The notes: a model not told the origin generated them from the letters alone. Positions 6,463 through 14,642 are shown, counted from the stretch's first letter. The stretch is DNA of 21,715 bases from Rhodospirillaceae bacterium (GCA_002721775.1 PBLM01000028.1:26902-48616), one strand, 5' to 3'. A program made the numbers and translations.

Positions 6463-7251
6463 ATGATTTCAGTCATTCGCTCGGGTTTAGACGCCTCACT
6501 CAAGCACATCGGTGTTGTGTCTAATAACATTGCTAATGCGCGTACCACAGGATTCAAGAAGTCATCAGCAACATTTCAGGATGTTTACGCTCAAAAAACC
6601 ACGCTTTTAAATCCAGGAAAAATTGGGCAGGGGTCTCGTGTGGAACAAGTGCGGCCCACCCAGACGCAAGGCCCTCTGATGCAGACAGGACAGACACTTG
6701 ATCTTGCAATTGAAGGGCAAGGGATGTTTGTCGTCAGGGCTCCTGACAACACGGCGGTGGATTCTCAGAGCTTTACGCGTGACGGATCATTTTCGCTTGA
6801 TAAAGACGGCTTCATCGTCACAACAGACGGGCAACGCGTCCTGTCGGAAAAGGGCCAGTTTATGCAAGTGCCATTCAGACGCAGTGTTGGCGAGCGTGAA
6901 TTAAGACTCGAAGATGTGACAATTGACGAATTTGGCAATGTACGAGCACAGATGGGGCGCACAGATATTGTCGAAGTTGGCCGTTTCGGGTTGGCCTTAT
7001 TTTCTGATGTAAATGAGTTAACACCAGTCGGCGGTAATTTCTTTAAAGCCAATCAGGCATCAGGGCCAGCTCAAATTGAAGGTGCATTTCAAAACGCCTA
7101 TGGAAAAATTATGTCTGGCACTTTGGAAATGTCAAATTTGAATATGACGACTGAGCTGGCTGTTTTGATCCAGGCTCAACAGGCATTCAGCGGCTCTTCT
7201 CGCCTGTTACAGGCTGAAACAGATATGACCAAACGGTTTACCAACCGGTAA
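6463..7251 (+). CDS. Flagellar rod/hook protein of the FlgE/FlgF/FlgG family
   Basis: 262 residues from the ATG at 6463, chosen because GGAG (6450-6453) sits 9 nt before it; TTG 6448 and ATG 6454 lack a spaced ribosome site. The N-terminal rod motif is clear (VVSNNIANARTTGFKKS), followed by the family segment QTGQTLDLAIEGQGMFVV and FTRDGSFSLDKDGFIVTTDG. The C-terminal D0 helix reads SGTLEMSNLNMTTELAVLIQAQQAFSGSSRLLQ. Length and the GRFGLALFSDVNELTPVGGNFF segment are closest to FlgG, while its isolation from flgBCDE could suit FlgF, so the exact rod subunit is left open. It would be exported by the flagellar type III apparatus. It converges with the fliA operon, with only 9 nt between stops. 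Confidence 0.85.
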   Translation: MISVIRSGLDASLKHIGVVSNNIANARTTGFKKSSATFQDVYAQKTTLLNPGKIGQGSRVEQVRPTQTQGPLMQTGQTLDLAIEGQGMFVVRAPDNTAVDSQSFTRDGSFSLDKDGFIVTTDGQRVLSEKGQFMQVPFRRSVGERELRLEDVTIDEFGNVRAQMGRTDIVEVGRFGLALFSDVNELTPVGGNFFKANQASGPAQIEGAFQNAYGKIMSGTLEMSNLNMTTELAVLIQAQQAFSGSSRLLQAETDMTKRFTNR

Positions 7252-7260
7252 GCAAAACGA

Positions 7261-7671
7261 TTACTTCAAGGGCATATTAACCTGAAGACTCACAATTTCT
7301 GCTGTCTGATTCTCATCAATAAATAAAAAGCCCTCTAGGGAGACTGGAAGATGTTGGCTCAGCTGCACAGCAAGCGAGAGGGGGCGTGCAGGGGTAAAAG
7401 ACAGGGACTGAATCATTCGTTCAAACTGTTGCTCACTTACTTGAATTGTGCCCGTCATCACCGGCCTGTCTGCTTTAATCAGCATAGTGCCACTTGGTGT
7501 CGGCTGGCAAGATTCCGCAGCCGTAACAGACAGCTGGCAGCTACCTCTAGCGATATTTACCAAGCCGCAGGATAAGAATAGGATGGGGGCCTCCTGAGAA
7601 GGTTCAAAACGCAGGTCAGCTGTCTGTACAGACATCTGGATAAGATCGGTTTGTTCCCACTGCTTTGCCAT
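7261..7671 (-). CDS. Unrecognised protein, last gene of the flhA-flhF-flhG-fliA operon
   Basis: 136 residues, no signal peptide or membrane segment. It starts 6 nt after the fliA stop, so it is translated from the same message. The sequence looks beta-rich: alternating hydrophobic strands (DLIQMSVQTADLRF, APILFLSCGLVNIARGSCQLSV, GTMLIKADRPVMTGTIQV), an amphipathic helix (SEQQFERMIQSL), then LSLAVQLSQHLPVSLEGFLFID. Two cysteines flank the second strand. I do not recognise a family. Its fixed place behind fliA suggests a motility-related role such as regulation or placement, but that is inference from context. Confidence 0.7.
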   Translation of the reverse strand: MAKQWEQTDLIQMSVQTADLRFEPSQEAPILFLSCGLVNIARGSCQLSVTAAESCQPTPSGTMLIKADRPVMTGTIQVSEQQFERMIQSLSFTPARPLSLAVQLSQHLPVSLEGFLFIDENQTAEIVSLQVNMPLK

Positions 7672-7677
7672 GTTGCA

Positions 7678-8391
7678 TTAATCGACCTGATTGGCTTTCT
7701 CGATAAATTGTCGCAATTGGCCAATAGCAGATTTTTTTATTTGTGACACACGACCAGTAGATACTTCTAAAACTTCAGCTATTTCGAAAACATTTAGCTC
7801 CTCAACATAGTAGAGTTGAATGACAAGGGCCTCTCGCTCAGGCAATTCTGTCAGGGCCTTCTTCAGAAGCTCCTGCAGTTCAGCCTCATTAACGTCTTGT
7901 TCTGGATTGTTATCCGTAGAGGCAAACCAGATAGAGAACTGGTCTTCTACTGAATCAATCGACTGTGGTGTATTTGCTTGAAACGCAGCTTCCCATTCTG
8001 CTAGCCTTTCTTCGCTCATTTCCATTTCATTAGCAATTTCAACCCGACTTGGTTGGCGCAGCAGCTGCCTCTCCAACTTTTCAACGGCTGAATTATATTT
8101 TTTTTTCACCTGAATGGTTGTTCTACAAAGGTTGGAGCTCTTGCGCAGATAATCGACAATTGCTCCTCTTATCCGAATGCTGGCATATGAGGCAAAGGTG
8201 GCTCCGTCCAGGGGAGTGTAGTTTTGTGCGGCAACAATCAGGCCTGTATAGCCTATTTGAATGATATCTTCTATTTCAGTAATGTGGCGAGCACGCCCGT
8301 GAATCTGCCACGCGATTTTTCGCACAAGCTCTGAATTTGCGGTGATCAGCTCATCGACATCAGGCTGCTGTTCTGCATAGGAATGTTTCAT
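7678..8391 (-). CDS. fliA: Flagellar sigma factor FliA (sigma28)
   Basis: 237 residues, normal for FliA. It directs RNA polymerase to late flagellar genes such as flagellin and is held inactive by FlgM, encoded at 15899. Region 2 is recognisable (residues about 14-85: IAWQIHGRARHITEIEDIIQIGYTGLIVAAQNY...FASYASIRIRGAIVDYLRK). Region 3 covers about 95-135 and region 4 holds the helix-turn-helix LPEREALVIQLYYVEELNVFEIAEVLEVSTGRVSQIKKSA. The ATG shares one base with the flhG stop (TGATG at 8393-8389), so translation is coupled to flhG. No sigma28-type promoter was seen in this window, so its targets lie elsewhere. Confidence 0.92.
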   Translation of the reverse strand: MKHSYAEQQPDVDELITANSELVRKIAWQIHGRARHITEIEDIIQIGYTGLIVAAQNYTPLDGATFASYASIRIRGAIVDYLRKSSNLCRTTIQVKKKYNSAVEKLERQLLRQPSRVEIANEMEMSEERLAEWEAAFQANTPQSIDSVEDQFSIWFASTDNNPEQDVNEAELQELLKKALTELPEREALVIQLYYVEELNVFEIAEVLEVSTGRVSQIKKSAIGQLRQFIEKANQVD

Positions 8392-9185
8392 CAGCTTGCT
8401 GTCTCCACATCACGGTGAAAAAATTTGATACCATCATGTGTGTTTATCGGTGCATTTACCATTTCTTTTGCCAATTTCAAAAACGCTTTTGTTTCTGGAC
8501 TAGATGGCTGGCCAGCCACAATTGGTGTCCGTTTAACAATTGACCTACGAATAGCACTAGACAAAGGTATCATCCCTGCGTAATGCAAATTTACATCCAG
8601 AAAGCGTCTGCAGATGTCAAAAAATTTATCAAAGTTATTTTTTGCTTCAACAGACCCATCTGCCATATTAACCACAATACTAAAATTCTGTAAATTTTTT
8701 TCAACGTGTGCAGCCTTGATTAAGGCATAGGCATCCAAAAAACTTGTTGGTTCTGCAACAAGAACCACCAGTGGAACGGTTACAGCACTGGCAAAAAACA
8801 AGGCACTTTCAGACGCGCCTGCAGGCGTATCGACCACAAGGTAGTCAATTTTATTTTCCAGATCAGACAAAGATTGCAGCATCCGGTAACGTGCACGATT
8901 ATCTAGGTTCAGCAATTCCAGAAGACCGCTGCCACCAGCAATAAACCGAAGACCAGATGGTCCATCGGTGAGAATATTCTCCAGTTCAGCTGTGCCCCGC
9001 AGGAAATCTGCAGCTGTATGTTTCGGGTTGGTGCCTAACAGAATATGCGCGTTCGCCATGCCAAAATCGGCATCAAAAAGAACTACTTTCTTGTCCATTT
9101 TTATCAGACTCATGGACAAATTCACCGCGCAGTTGGTTTTGCCCACGCCGCCTTTGCCACTGGTAACCGCGATCGAAACTGTCAT
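8391..9185 (-). CDS. flhG: MinD/ParA-like ATPase FlhG, flagellar number regulator
   Basis: 264 residues. FlhG (FleN, YlxH) is a MinD-type ATPase that limits flagellar number and works with FlhF. The deviant Walker A SGKGGVGKT begins at residue 9 (K11 is the signature lysine), FDADFGMANAHILLG is the switch I region and YLVVDTPAG the Walker B/switch II. The C-terminus, with LAKEMV followed by a basic/hydrophobic stretch (GIKFFHRDV), may be the membrane-targeting helix. Unlike many FlhG proteins, there is no N-terminal extension before Walker A, where the DQAxxLR FlhF-activating motif normally lies. An in-frame TGA (9191-9189), two codons before the ATG, rules out a longer start. GGAG 9 nt upstream is the ribosome site. 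Confidence 0.9.
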   Translation of the reverse strand: MTVSIAVTSGKGGVGKTNCAVNLSMSLIKMDKKVVLFDADFGMANAHILLGTNPKHTAADFLRGTAELENILTDGPSGLRFIAGGSGLLELLNLDNRARYRMLQSLSDLENKIDYLVVDTPAGASESALFFASAVTVPLVVLVAEPTSFLDAYALIKAAHVEKNLQNFSIVVNMADGSVEAKNNFDKFFDICRRFLDVNLHYAGMIPLSSAIRRSIVKRTPIVAGQPSSPETKAFLKLAKEMVNAPINTHDGIKFFHRDVETAS

Positions 9186-9218
9186 TTCTCACAACTCCAC
9201 TTCTGGTGGGAAGGACAA

Positions 9219-10412
9219 TTAAAAAACAAGCTTTTCTGACGTATCTATGTGAAAGTTTTCTTTCAGATATTGCGCCAGAATTTTGGCTGACGCAAATGCG
9301 ATAGCACCAACAACTGACTTCGTTCCAGATAATAGACTAATCTGTGCACCGGTTTCAGCTAGTGCTGAAAATTCAGCAGCTGTGGTCTCGCATTCATCTA
9401 GCTTTGTCAGACCGATTGTGGGTTTAAGTGGCGCAAACTGATCAACGGTCAATGTAATCATCTTTGCTGAACTGCCTCCGGATAAAGACAGCACCACAGC
9501 ACTGTCTTGGTCGCCGAGATATTGTTTTAGCTGGCTGACCCTTGCGACAGCGTTTTCTGCTGGCAGACTGACGTCTACTACCATCATATCGAAATCAGTT
9601 ATCTTGTCGAACTGCTGGTCAGACATTTCCTGTGTGTATTGGCTTACTGGGATATTCAGCAGTCGAGCAAAGCTACGCAATTTGGTGTCGGTCTCATTCA
9701 GTGTTGCTGACAGGCTGGTCAAAGCAACTTGCTTCCCAGGATGTGCATCTTTTAGGCTAGCTGCCAGCTTAGAGGCCAGTGTTGTGCGCCCTGAGCCTGT
9801 TGCTCCAACAACAAAGATAAACCGTTTCTGAAGCAGGGCCTCACTGTTCAAGTCAGCTAGGTCCTGTGCCAAACAATCCAGAAATGAGGATACACCGTTA
9901 TCATAATCAAGGCCGGCAAATTCTGGATGCAAACGCAAAATGGTGGCCTGACTGTAACCCGCACGGCTTAACCGCACGGGTGTACTGTCTTGTAAGCCTG
10001 CATTCAAACCATCTGGTCCTGTCAGCATCATGCCAGATAATTTGCTATCTAGTTGGTCAATTCTGTCTGCCATTAGGCTCATAGCCTGCATTATGGCCCG
10101 TTGGATTGAATCTGCTGTGGATGTCTGCGTGTTGGCTAGGTTGCTATCTGTTGTTTGTTTTGCTGGAACCTGTGTTGATACGCGTGGCTTACCAGGGAGA
10201 GAGCTAGATATTCCGGCATTATACAAATGTGTAAAATCGCTTGCAGGATTTTTAGGTGGAGGTGATGGCAAATCTGCACCGTTTGTAGCTCGCATAATGA
10301 CCTTGCCGTCTTTTTTCGTTGTGGAAAGAATCAATGCATCTTTACCAAGCCGTTCTGCAATTTGATCCATTGCTGTGGCTGTGTCTGCAGCCTGAATAGT
10401 CAGCGTGGTCAT
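9219..10412 (-). CDS. flhF: FlhF, SRP-family polar flagellum placement protein with degenerate GTPase motifs
   Basis: 397 residues. FlhF marks the cell pole where the flagellum is built. Domains: B domain (1-45, TIQAADTATAMDQIAERLGKDALILSTTKKDG), a low-complexity linker (46-100), N domain (about 100-195) and G domain (196-397). The family is sure from domain order and from its place between flhA and flhG. The nucleotide site is eroded: G1 is GATGSGRTT (203-211), with Arg209 in place of the catalytic Lys; the G2 DTYRIGA motif is replaced by LSATLNE; the G3 DTAGR motif is replaced by VVDVSLP (278-284); G4 TKLDE (336-340) is intact. GTP hydrolysis is therefore doubtful. An AGGAGA ribosome site precedes the ATG; flhG follows after 33 nt. 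Confidence 0.88.
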   Translation of the reverse strand: MTTLTIQAADTATAMDQIAERLGKDALILSTTKKDGKVIMRATNGADLPSPPPKNPASDFTHLYNAGISSSLPGKPRVSTQVPAKQTTDSNLANTQTSTADSIQRAIMQAMSLMADRIDQLDSKLSGMMLTGPDGLNAGLQDSTPVRLSRAGYSQATILRLHPEFAGLDYDNGVSSFLDCLAQDLADLNSEALLQKRFIFVVGATGSGRTTLASKLAASLKDAHPGKQVALTSLSATLNETDTKLRSFARLLNIPVSQYTQEMSDQQFDKITDFDMMVVDVSLPAENAVARVSQLKQYLGDQDSAVVLSLSGGSSAKMITLTVDQFAPLKPTIGLTKLDECETTAAEFSALAETGAQISLLSGTKSVVGAIAFASAKILAQYLKENFHIDTSEKLVF

Positions 10413-10457
10413 TTTGATTTCTCCTTCTGAAGCTAATATTTAGCGACCTGTTGGGGC

Positions 10458-12605
10458 CTAATTCTGTTGTTCATTTTCGCCACTGATTGTGGCAATTACG
10501 TTAATTTTTCGGCTGTCAGGTAACTCGGTAAAGCCAAGAACAATCATGTCATCAATATGATGCCTGATAATCGAAGAGAGTTGTTTGCGAATTGCTGGTG
10601 AGACTACCATAACAGCCGTTTGTCCTTCTGCTGATGCTCGCTCTGATGCTGAATTAATTGATTTAATCATTTTTTCCGCCAATGCGTTATCGAGCATCAG
10701 GCCAGCTTCACCTGACTGGCGGACCATCTGAATCAGCATATGCTCCAATTCTGAGCTGAGCGTAATGACTGATAGGGGTTGGCTGAGTGGGGCAATTTGC
10801 TGAACGAGCAGACCCGCAAGCCCAGGGCGCAGAGCTTCAGCAGATTCACTTACGCTTAAATTTTTTCCAGCCAGATTGGCTAAGGTTTCTAGAATACGTC
10901 TAAGATCACTGATCGGCATACGTTCGGCTAGAAGCTCACGTAGAATTCCAGTAAGGGAATGTAGTGGAATAAGCTTAGGCACCACAGACTGGACCAAGCT
11001 CGGCGCGGAATTGGCTAGATTGTCTAATAGGGCCTGAACATCGTCCTGTCCTAGCAATTCGCCCGCATATTTTGTTATTACCTGGCTGACATGAGTGGTC
11101 AGCACTGTTTCTGGTTCAACAACTACATAGCCTTGTGCTTCAGCTTCTGTCTGCTTATGAGCTTCAATCCAAGTGGCATCAATGCCAAAGGTTGGTTCTT
11201 TAACGTCAATGCCAGACAGCTTGACATTGGACTGTTCACCCGGAATAGCCAATTTTCTCTCCGGATAGACTTCATCTTCGCCAACAATGGTCTGACCAAT
11301 CCGCAGGCGATATTGATTGGCTCCGAGACTCATGTCATCACGCACACGCACAGTAGGGATAACAAAACCCAGATTGCGGGAAAGTTGCTTGCGGACACCG
11401 GTAATACGGTTCACCAATGGGCCGCCTGTTTGCTCATCAACCATTTCAATCAGACCATAGCCAAGCTGGATTGATACAGGTGAATTATCCGTCACATCAG
11501 ACAGCTCTATCTGATCAGGTGAAGAAGACACATCGCCATCTTCGTCAGAACTTCCCTGATTGGGACTACCGCCCATGGCGGCAGTACCACCTGCGCCATT
11601 CGCTGTTTCATCATCTTGAGGACTGTAATTGCGCAAGAAAAATGCTGTCAGTCCAGCGGCTGCGGCAGCAAATAAAAATAAGAAATTTGGCATGCCTGGC
11701 ACAAAGCCGATCAGCAAAAGCACGCCAGCAACTGGCACCCATGCCCGAAACAAGCTTACCTGATGGCCTATGTGTTTGGCCATGTCCTGAGTTGTTGACA
11801 CACGGGTTACAATAATCGCTGTGGCTATGGCCAGTAGTAAAGACGGGATTTGAGCAACAAGACCGTCACCAATTGATAATAAAATGTAGGATTCAGCAGC
11901 AGATTCAAGACTGAGATCGTGCTGTGCGAGTCCAATTATCAGGCCACCGATAATATTAATTGCCAGAATCAGAATACCAGCGATTGCATCGCCTTTTACA
12001 AATTTAGAAGCACCGTCCATAGCGCCGTAAAAATCTGCTTCCTGGGTGATTTCCTCTCGTCGGTGCTTTGCTTCTTCATTGCTTAGCACCCCTGCATTCA
12101 AATCAGCATCAATTGCCATCTGTTTGCCAGGCATTGCATCAAGGGTAAAGCGGGCGGAGACTTCTGAGACACGGCCTGCCCCTTTTGTAATTACCACCAG
12201 ATTGATAATTACCAAGATCACGAATACGAACATACCCACTGCAAAATTGCCTGCTATAACGAACTGACCAAAAGCCTCGATTACCCGCCCAGCTGCAGAA
12301 CTACCTTCATGGCCATTGGATAGGATAATTCGCGTAGAGGCTACATTCAAGCCAAGCCGCAGGACGGTGGCAATAAGAAGAAGGGTTGGAAAGCTTGAAA
12401 ATTCAAGTGGCCTGTGTGTATGCATGGCCACCATAAGAATCAATAAGGACAAAAGAATATTAGACACAAAAAATGTATCTAGCAGATAGATGGGAAGCGG
12501 TAACACCATCATTGCGACCAGCACAAGAATGCCAATCGGCATTATAAAGCCACCAAGCAATGATTTTACATTACCTAACCCCAGCCGGGACAATGTCATT
12601 TCCAT
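10458..12605 (-). CDS. flhA: Flagellar type III export gate protein FlhA
   Basis: 715 residues, close to the usual 690-710. FlhA forms the nonameric export gate of the flagellar type III secretion system; its C-terminal cytosolic ring docks chaperone-substrate complexes. The N-terminal half carries about eight membrane segments. The conserved FHIPEP-family region (LRLGLNVASTRIILSNG, then AAGRVIEAFGQFVIAGNFAVG) and the cytosolic FHIPEP loop (SARFTLDAMPGKQMAIDADLNAG) are intact. An acidic, Ser/Asp-rich linker (about 333-370) precedes the cytosolic domain, and the C-terminus ends in SGENEQQN. GAGGAG lies before the ATG. It is first in the operon flhA-flhF-flhG-fliA-7261, with a sigma54-type site 152-166 nt upstream. 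Confidence 0.95.
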   Translation of the reverse strand: MEMTLSRLGLGNVKSLLGGFIMPIGILVLVAMMVLPLPIYLLDTFFVSNILLSLLILMVAMHTHRPLEFSSFPTLLLIATVLRLGLNVASTRIILSNGHEGSSAAGRVIEAFGQFVIAGNFAVGMFVFVILVIINLVVITKGAGRVSEVSARFTLDAMPGKQMAIDADLNAGVLSNEEAKHRREEITQEADFYGAMDGASKFVKGDAIAGILILAINIIGGLIIGLAQHDLSLESAAESYILLSIGDGLVAQIPSLLLAIATAIIVTRVSTTQDMAKHIGHQVSLFRAWVPVAGVLLLIGFVPGMPNFLFLFAAAAAGLTAFFLRNYSPQDDETANGAGGTAAMGGSPNQGSSDEDGDVSSSPDQIELSDVTDNSPVSIQLGYGLIEMVDEQTGGPLVNRITGVRKQLSRNLGFVIPTVRVRDDMSLGANQYRLRIGQTIVGEDEVYPERKLAIPGEQSNVKLSGIDVKEPTFGIDATWIEAHKQTEAEAQGYVVVEPETVLTTHVSQVITKYAGELLGQDDVQALLDNLANSAPSLVQSVVPKLIPLHSLTGILRELLAERMPISDLRRILETLANLAGKNLSVSESAEALRPGLAGLLVQQIAPLSQPLSVITLSSELEHMLIQMVRQSGEAGLMLDNALAEKMIKSINSASERASAEGQTAVMVVSPAIRKQLSSIIRHHIDDMIVLGFTELPDSRKINVIATISGENEQQN

Positions 12606-12756
12606 GACGGGCTCCTCGTGTCAAATATCGGACAGCGTAGAATTGTTTGGAGGCTATACATTACCATTTTTTTATTAACTAACTGTTTTTTCTGTCTAAA
12701 TTTAATTTATAAAAGTTTTTAACAGGCAATTCACACAGAACCCATCCGAAAGAAAG

Positions 12757-12771
12757 GCAAAATATATGCCA
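12757..12771 (-). promoter_or_regulatory. Sigma54 promoter of the flhA-flhF-flhG-fliA operon
   Basis: Read on the - strand it is TGGCATATATTTTGC, preceded by T: GG and TTGC at exact spacing, with C6 to T as in three of the other four strong sites. The predicted start is near 12746, leaving a leader of about 140 nt before flhA. Placing fliA under sigma54 fits a three-tier hierarchy. Confidence 0.7.
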
Positions 12772-12813
12772 AGTCATACAAAAGGTATCTTTTTTGGTTA
12801 TAAGTGGGGGCTT

Positions 12814-12828
12814 TGGCATAAATGATGC
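12814..12828 (+). promoter_or_regulatory. Sigma54 promoter of the flgP-flgT-flgA-flgM operon
   Basis: TGGCATAAATGATGC, preceded by TT. The -24 GG and -12 GC are in place; the first T of TTGC is A. The predicted start is near 12839, about 90 nt before the ATG at 12931 and inside a large palindrome. Confidence 0.65.
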
Positions 12829-12865
12829 ATCAACAGGTTTCAGATATCTGAAAGCCGCTGTTGAT
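12829..12865. repeat. Nested inverted repeats at the predicted flgP transcription start
   Basis: The 16-nt perfect palindrome TTTCAGATATCTGAAA (12838-12853) lies between the arms ATCAACAG (12829-12836) and CTGTTGAT (12858-12865), an 8-bp match. A third palindrome, TGATGCATCA (12823-12832), overlaps the -12 element. The position over the start site suggests an operator or a structured 5' end. Confidence 0.6.
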
Positions 12866-12930
12866 TTGTAAGGCAAACATTGTCCCGGGCAAATAGCAGC
12901 ACCAATCCGGAAACGGCCATGGAGCTCACT

Positions 12931-13452
12931 ATGAACAACTTTTACAAAACTAGTCTGATAGCTTTCGTTGTATCCAGCGTGTTGTCTGGCTGTACTCATA
13001 TGACATCAACACAAGCTGAATTTGTAACCGGTTACGGTCAGGAAATGGCCGCGGTGGAAGCCTCACAGACTCAGTCTGTTGTGACGCTAAAGGATGTACT
13101 GGATGCTGAAGCAGATGATATTCCTACCTTAACAGCAATCGGTTATGCCGTAACTTCATCGCAACCTGGCCGCAGCGAAGCACAGAAACGATTGATGGCA
13201 ATCCGGTCCGCCCGTATGGCAGCGATGCGGGACTTGGCTGAGCAGATACATGGCCTGCAAGTGGATTCAAGCACAACCGTAATTGATTTGATGGTACAAA
13301 ATGACACGTTCAGGGGCGTAGTATCCGGCACAATCCGCGGGGCTCGCACAGTCCGTATCAATCCAACAGGGTCTGATACATATGAAGTTGTTCTCGAAAT
13401 TGACCGTGAAATGATTGGCTACCTGCTTTCGACTGCTCGGCAAACAGTTTAA
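12931..13452 (+). CDS. flgP: FlgP-like outer-membrane lipoprotein (LPP20 family)
   Basis: 173 residues from the ATG at 12931, chosen because GGAG (12921-12924) precedes it and a lipoprotein signal starts there: MNNFYKTSLIAFVVSSVLSGC, with lipid-bearing Cys21. The mature part has the LPP20/FlgP pattern: TAIGYAV, AQKRLMAIRSARMAAMRDLAEQIHGLQV, DLMVQNDTFRGVVSGTIRGARTV and a final strand YEVVLEIDREM. In Vibrio and Campylobacter, FlgP forms an outer-membrane-associated ring or disk around the basal body. It is followed by a flgT-like gene, flgA and flgM, the same neighbourhood as in Vibrio. FlgP itself is inferred from family plus context; a general LPP20 lipoprotein is the alternative. Confidence 0.78.
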   Translation: MNNFYKTSLIAFVVSSVLSGCTHMTSTQAEFVTGYGQEMAAVEASQTQSVVTLKDVLDAEADDIPTLTAIGYAVTSSQPGRSEAQKRLMAIRSARMAAMRDLAEQIHGLQVDSSTTVIDLMVQNDTFRGVVSGTIRGARTVRINPTGSDTYEVVLEIDREMIGYLLSTARQTV

Positions 13453-13487
13453 TGCAGTCAGCATTCCACCATAGAGGAGCAAATTTA

Positions 13488-14642
13488 ATGGGCTTCATTC
13501 AGCTGATTTTATGGGCAACACTTGCAGGTATCTTTATGCCACAAGCTGCATTGTCGCAGACATCGGATGGTCTTGATAATGAGGGGCTGCGGCTCGTGAC
13601 AGTGACAGGCCGAGCGGCCATTATTCATGAAGATGCTCTTGATGAGGCTCGTGATATGGCACTGGAAGACGCGCTTTACTACGCAGCCTTAAAAGGTGGG
13701 GCAAAAATTGATGGTTTTAGTTCAGTTGATGCGCAAACTAATCTTAATGACATGATTGTTGTGCGACCAACATCCCAAATTCTTGATTATAGTATTATTA
13801 ATGAAATGCAAGATGACACTCACTATGCGGTGACCATTGAAGCGGTGGTTGGTGACATGGTTTTATCTGGTTGTCAAAATCGGCCGGTCAGCCATGTTAC
13901 CCTGTTCCGTCCTGTGCTCCAGATTGCTGGTGATTTGCCGCATTGGATGTCTCAATTACCTGCCAACCTTTCACAGGTGCTTGCGATCCGTCTGTCAGAG
14001 CAGCCATCATTGCGGCTTCGTGATGCGCGCAAGGTGCGGCTATCCGCAGCTACGACACCAGATAACCCTTTAAATCAGTATGATTATACCCAGCTGACTT
14101 CCGGTCGCGTGGTTTTGCAAGCTGGTGATTTCGCTATTCACACAAAAATTTCTTTTAAATCTGAAAGCGAATCCAAACTATTCTCAAAAGTAGAATATAC
14201 CATCATTCAAATTGAGAGTATCGTCTCTGACGCCAGTGGAAAGATTGCGACGCAACAAATCAAAGACGAATTTAAAATACTACTTGGAAAAAATCTACCG
14301 CTGCGTAGTCTGACTGTGTTCAGCCAGGAAACAAGAGAGGTGATAAAGTCATTTGTTGTTATGGCAGCAGATGTTCATGCTGAAAAAATTGCTGAAAGAC
14401 TCACTTGTCTGCCAATGACGGCTCCGCTTAATATTGCAGATGGTCGTTTGCAGGCCAAGCTTGGTAAGCGGCAGGGCCTGAGCCGCAATCATCTGGCTGT
14501 TGCAGAAGGAAAACAGACGCCGTGGACAATTTTGCGTGTTTCTGAAGCACGTGACAATAGTGTTATTCTCACACCGCTTGATATCAACCGAAATATTAGT
14601 GATTTAGCAGGGGCGGAAGTCACATTTCTGGAGTTTAATTGA
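13488..14642 (+). CDS. flgT: FlgT-like flagellar assembly protein (H-ring)
   Basis: 384 residues from the ATG at 13488. AGAGGAG (13473-13479) precedes it and a clean signal peptide follows (MGFIQLILW...AALSQ, cleavage near residue 24); the upstream ATG at 13452 would spoil that signal. The N-terminal domain (about 30-130) has the FlgT pattern: TVTGRAAIIHEDALDEARDMALEDALYYAALKGGAKI, then ILDYSIINEMQDDTHYAVTIEAVV. The middle domain is divergent. The C-terminal 60 residues form a small beta domain (LQAKLGKRQGLSRNHLAVAEG...VTFLEF), as in FlgT. FlgT is a periplasmic protein that builds the H-ring and supports basal body and stator assembly in Vibrio. Length matches Vibrio FlgT (about 377). It overlaps the next gene by one base. 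Confidence 0.72.
   Translation: MGFIQLILWATLAGIFMPQAALSQTSDGLDNEGLRLVTVTGRAAIIHEDALDEARDMALEDALYYAALKGGAKIDGFSSVDAQTNLNDMIVVRPTSQILDYSIINEMQDDTHYAVTIEAVVGDMVLSGCQNRPVSHVTLFRPVLQIAGDLPHWMSQLPANLSQVLAIRLSEQPSLRLRDARKVRLSAATTPDNPLNQYDYTQLTSGRVVLQAGDFAIHTKISFKSESESKLFSKVEYTIIQIESIVSDASGKIATQQIKDEFKILLGKNLPLRSLTVFSQETREVIKSFVVMAADVHAEKIAERLTCLPMTAPLNIADGRLQAKLGKRQGLSRNHLAVAEGKQTPWTILRVSEARDNSVILTPLDINRNISDLAGAEVTFLEFN

Larger units (their letters stand above)
12606..12930. other. Divergent intergenic region between flhA and flgP-like gene
   Basis: The 325-nt region carries two outward-facing sigma54-type sites (12757-12771 on - and 12814-12828 on +) separated by 42 nt, and a nested palindrome at 12829-12865. 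No coding sequence was seen. The spacing suggests one shared activator and DNA-bending region for both operons. Confidence 0.6.

Noticed and set aside
7238..7251. TTACC-AACC-GGTAA as a terminator after the rod/hook gene
   Set aside because: The stem has only five pairs, lies within the last codons and has no T run.
10030..10365. 111-codon open frame on the + strand opposite flhF
   Set aside because: Antisense shadow of a well-supported gene, no ribosome site and no recognisable protein character.
13452..13487. Upstream ATG for the FlgT-like gene overlapping the flgP stop (TAATG)
   Set aside because: It would place 12 polar residues before a clean signal peptide, whereas AGAGGAG lies at the right distance from the ATG at 13488.
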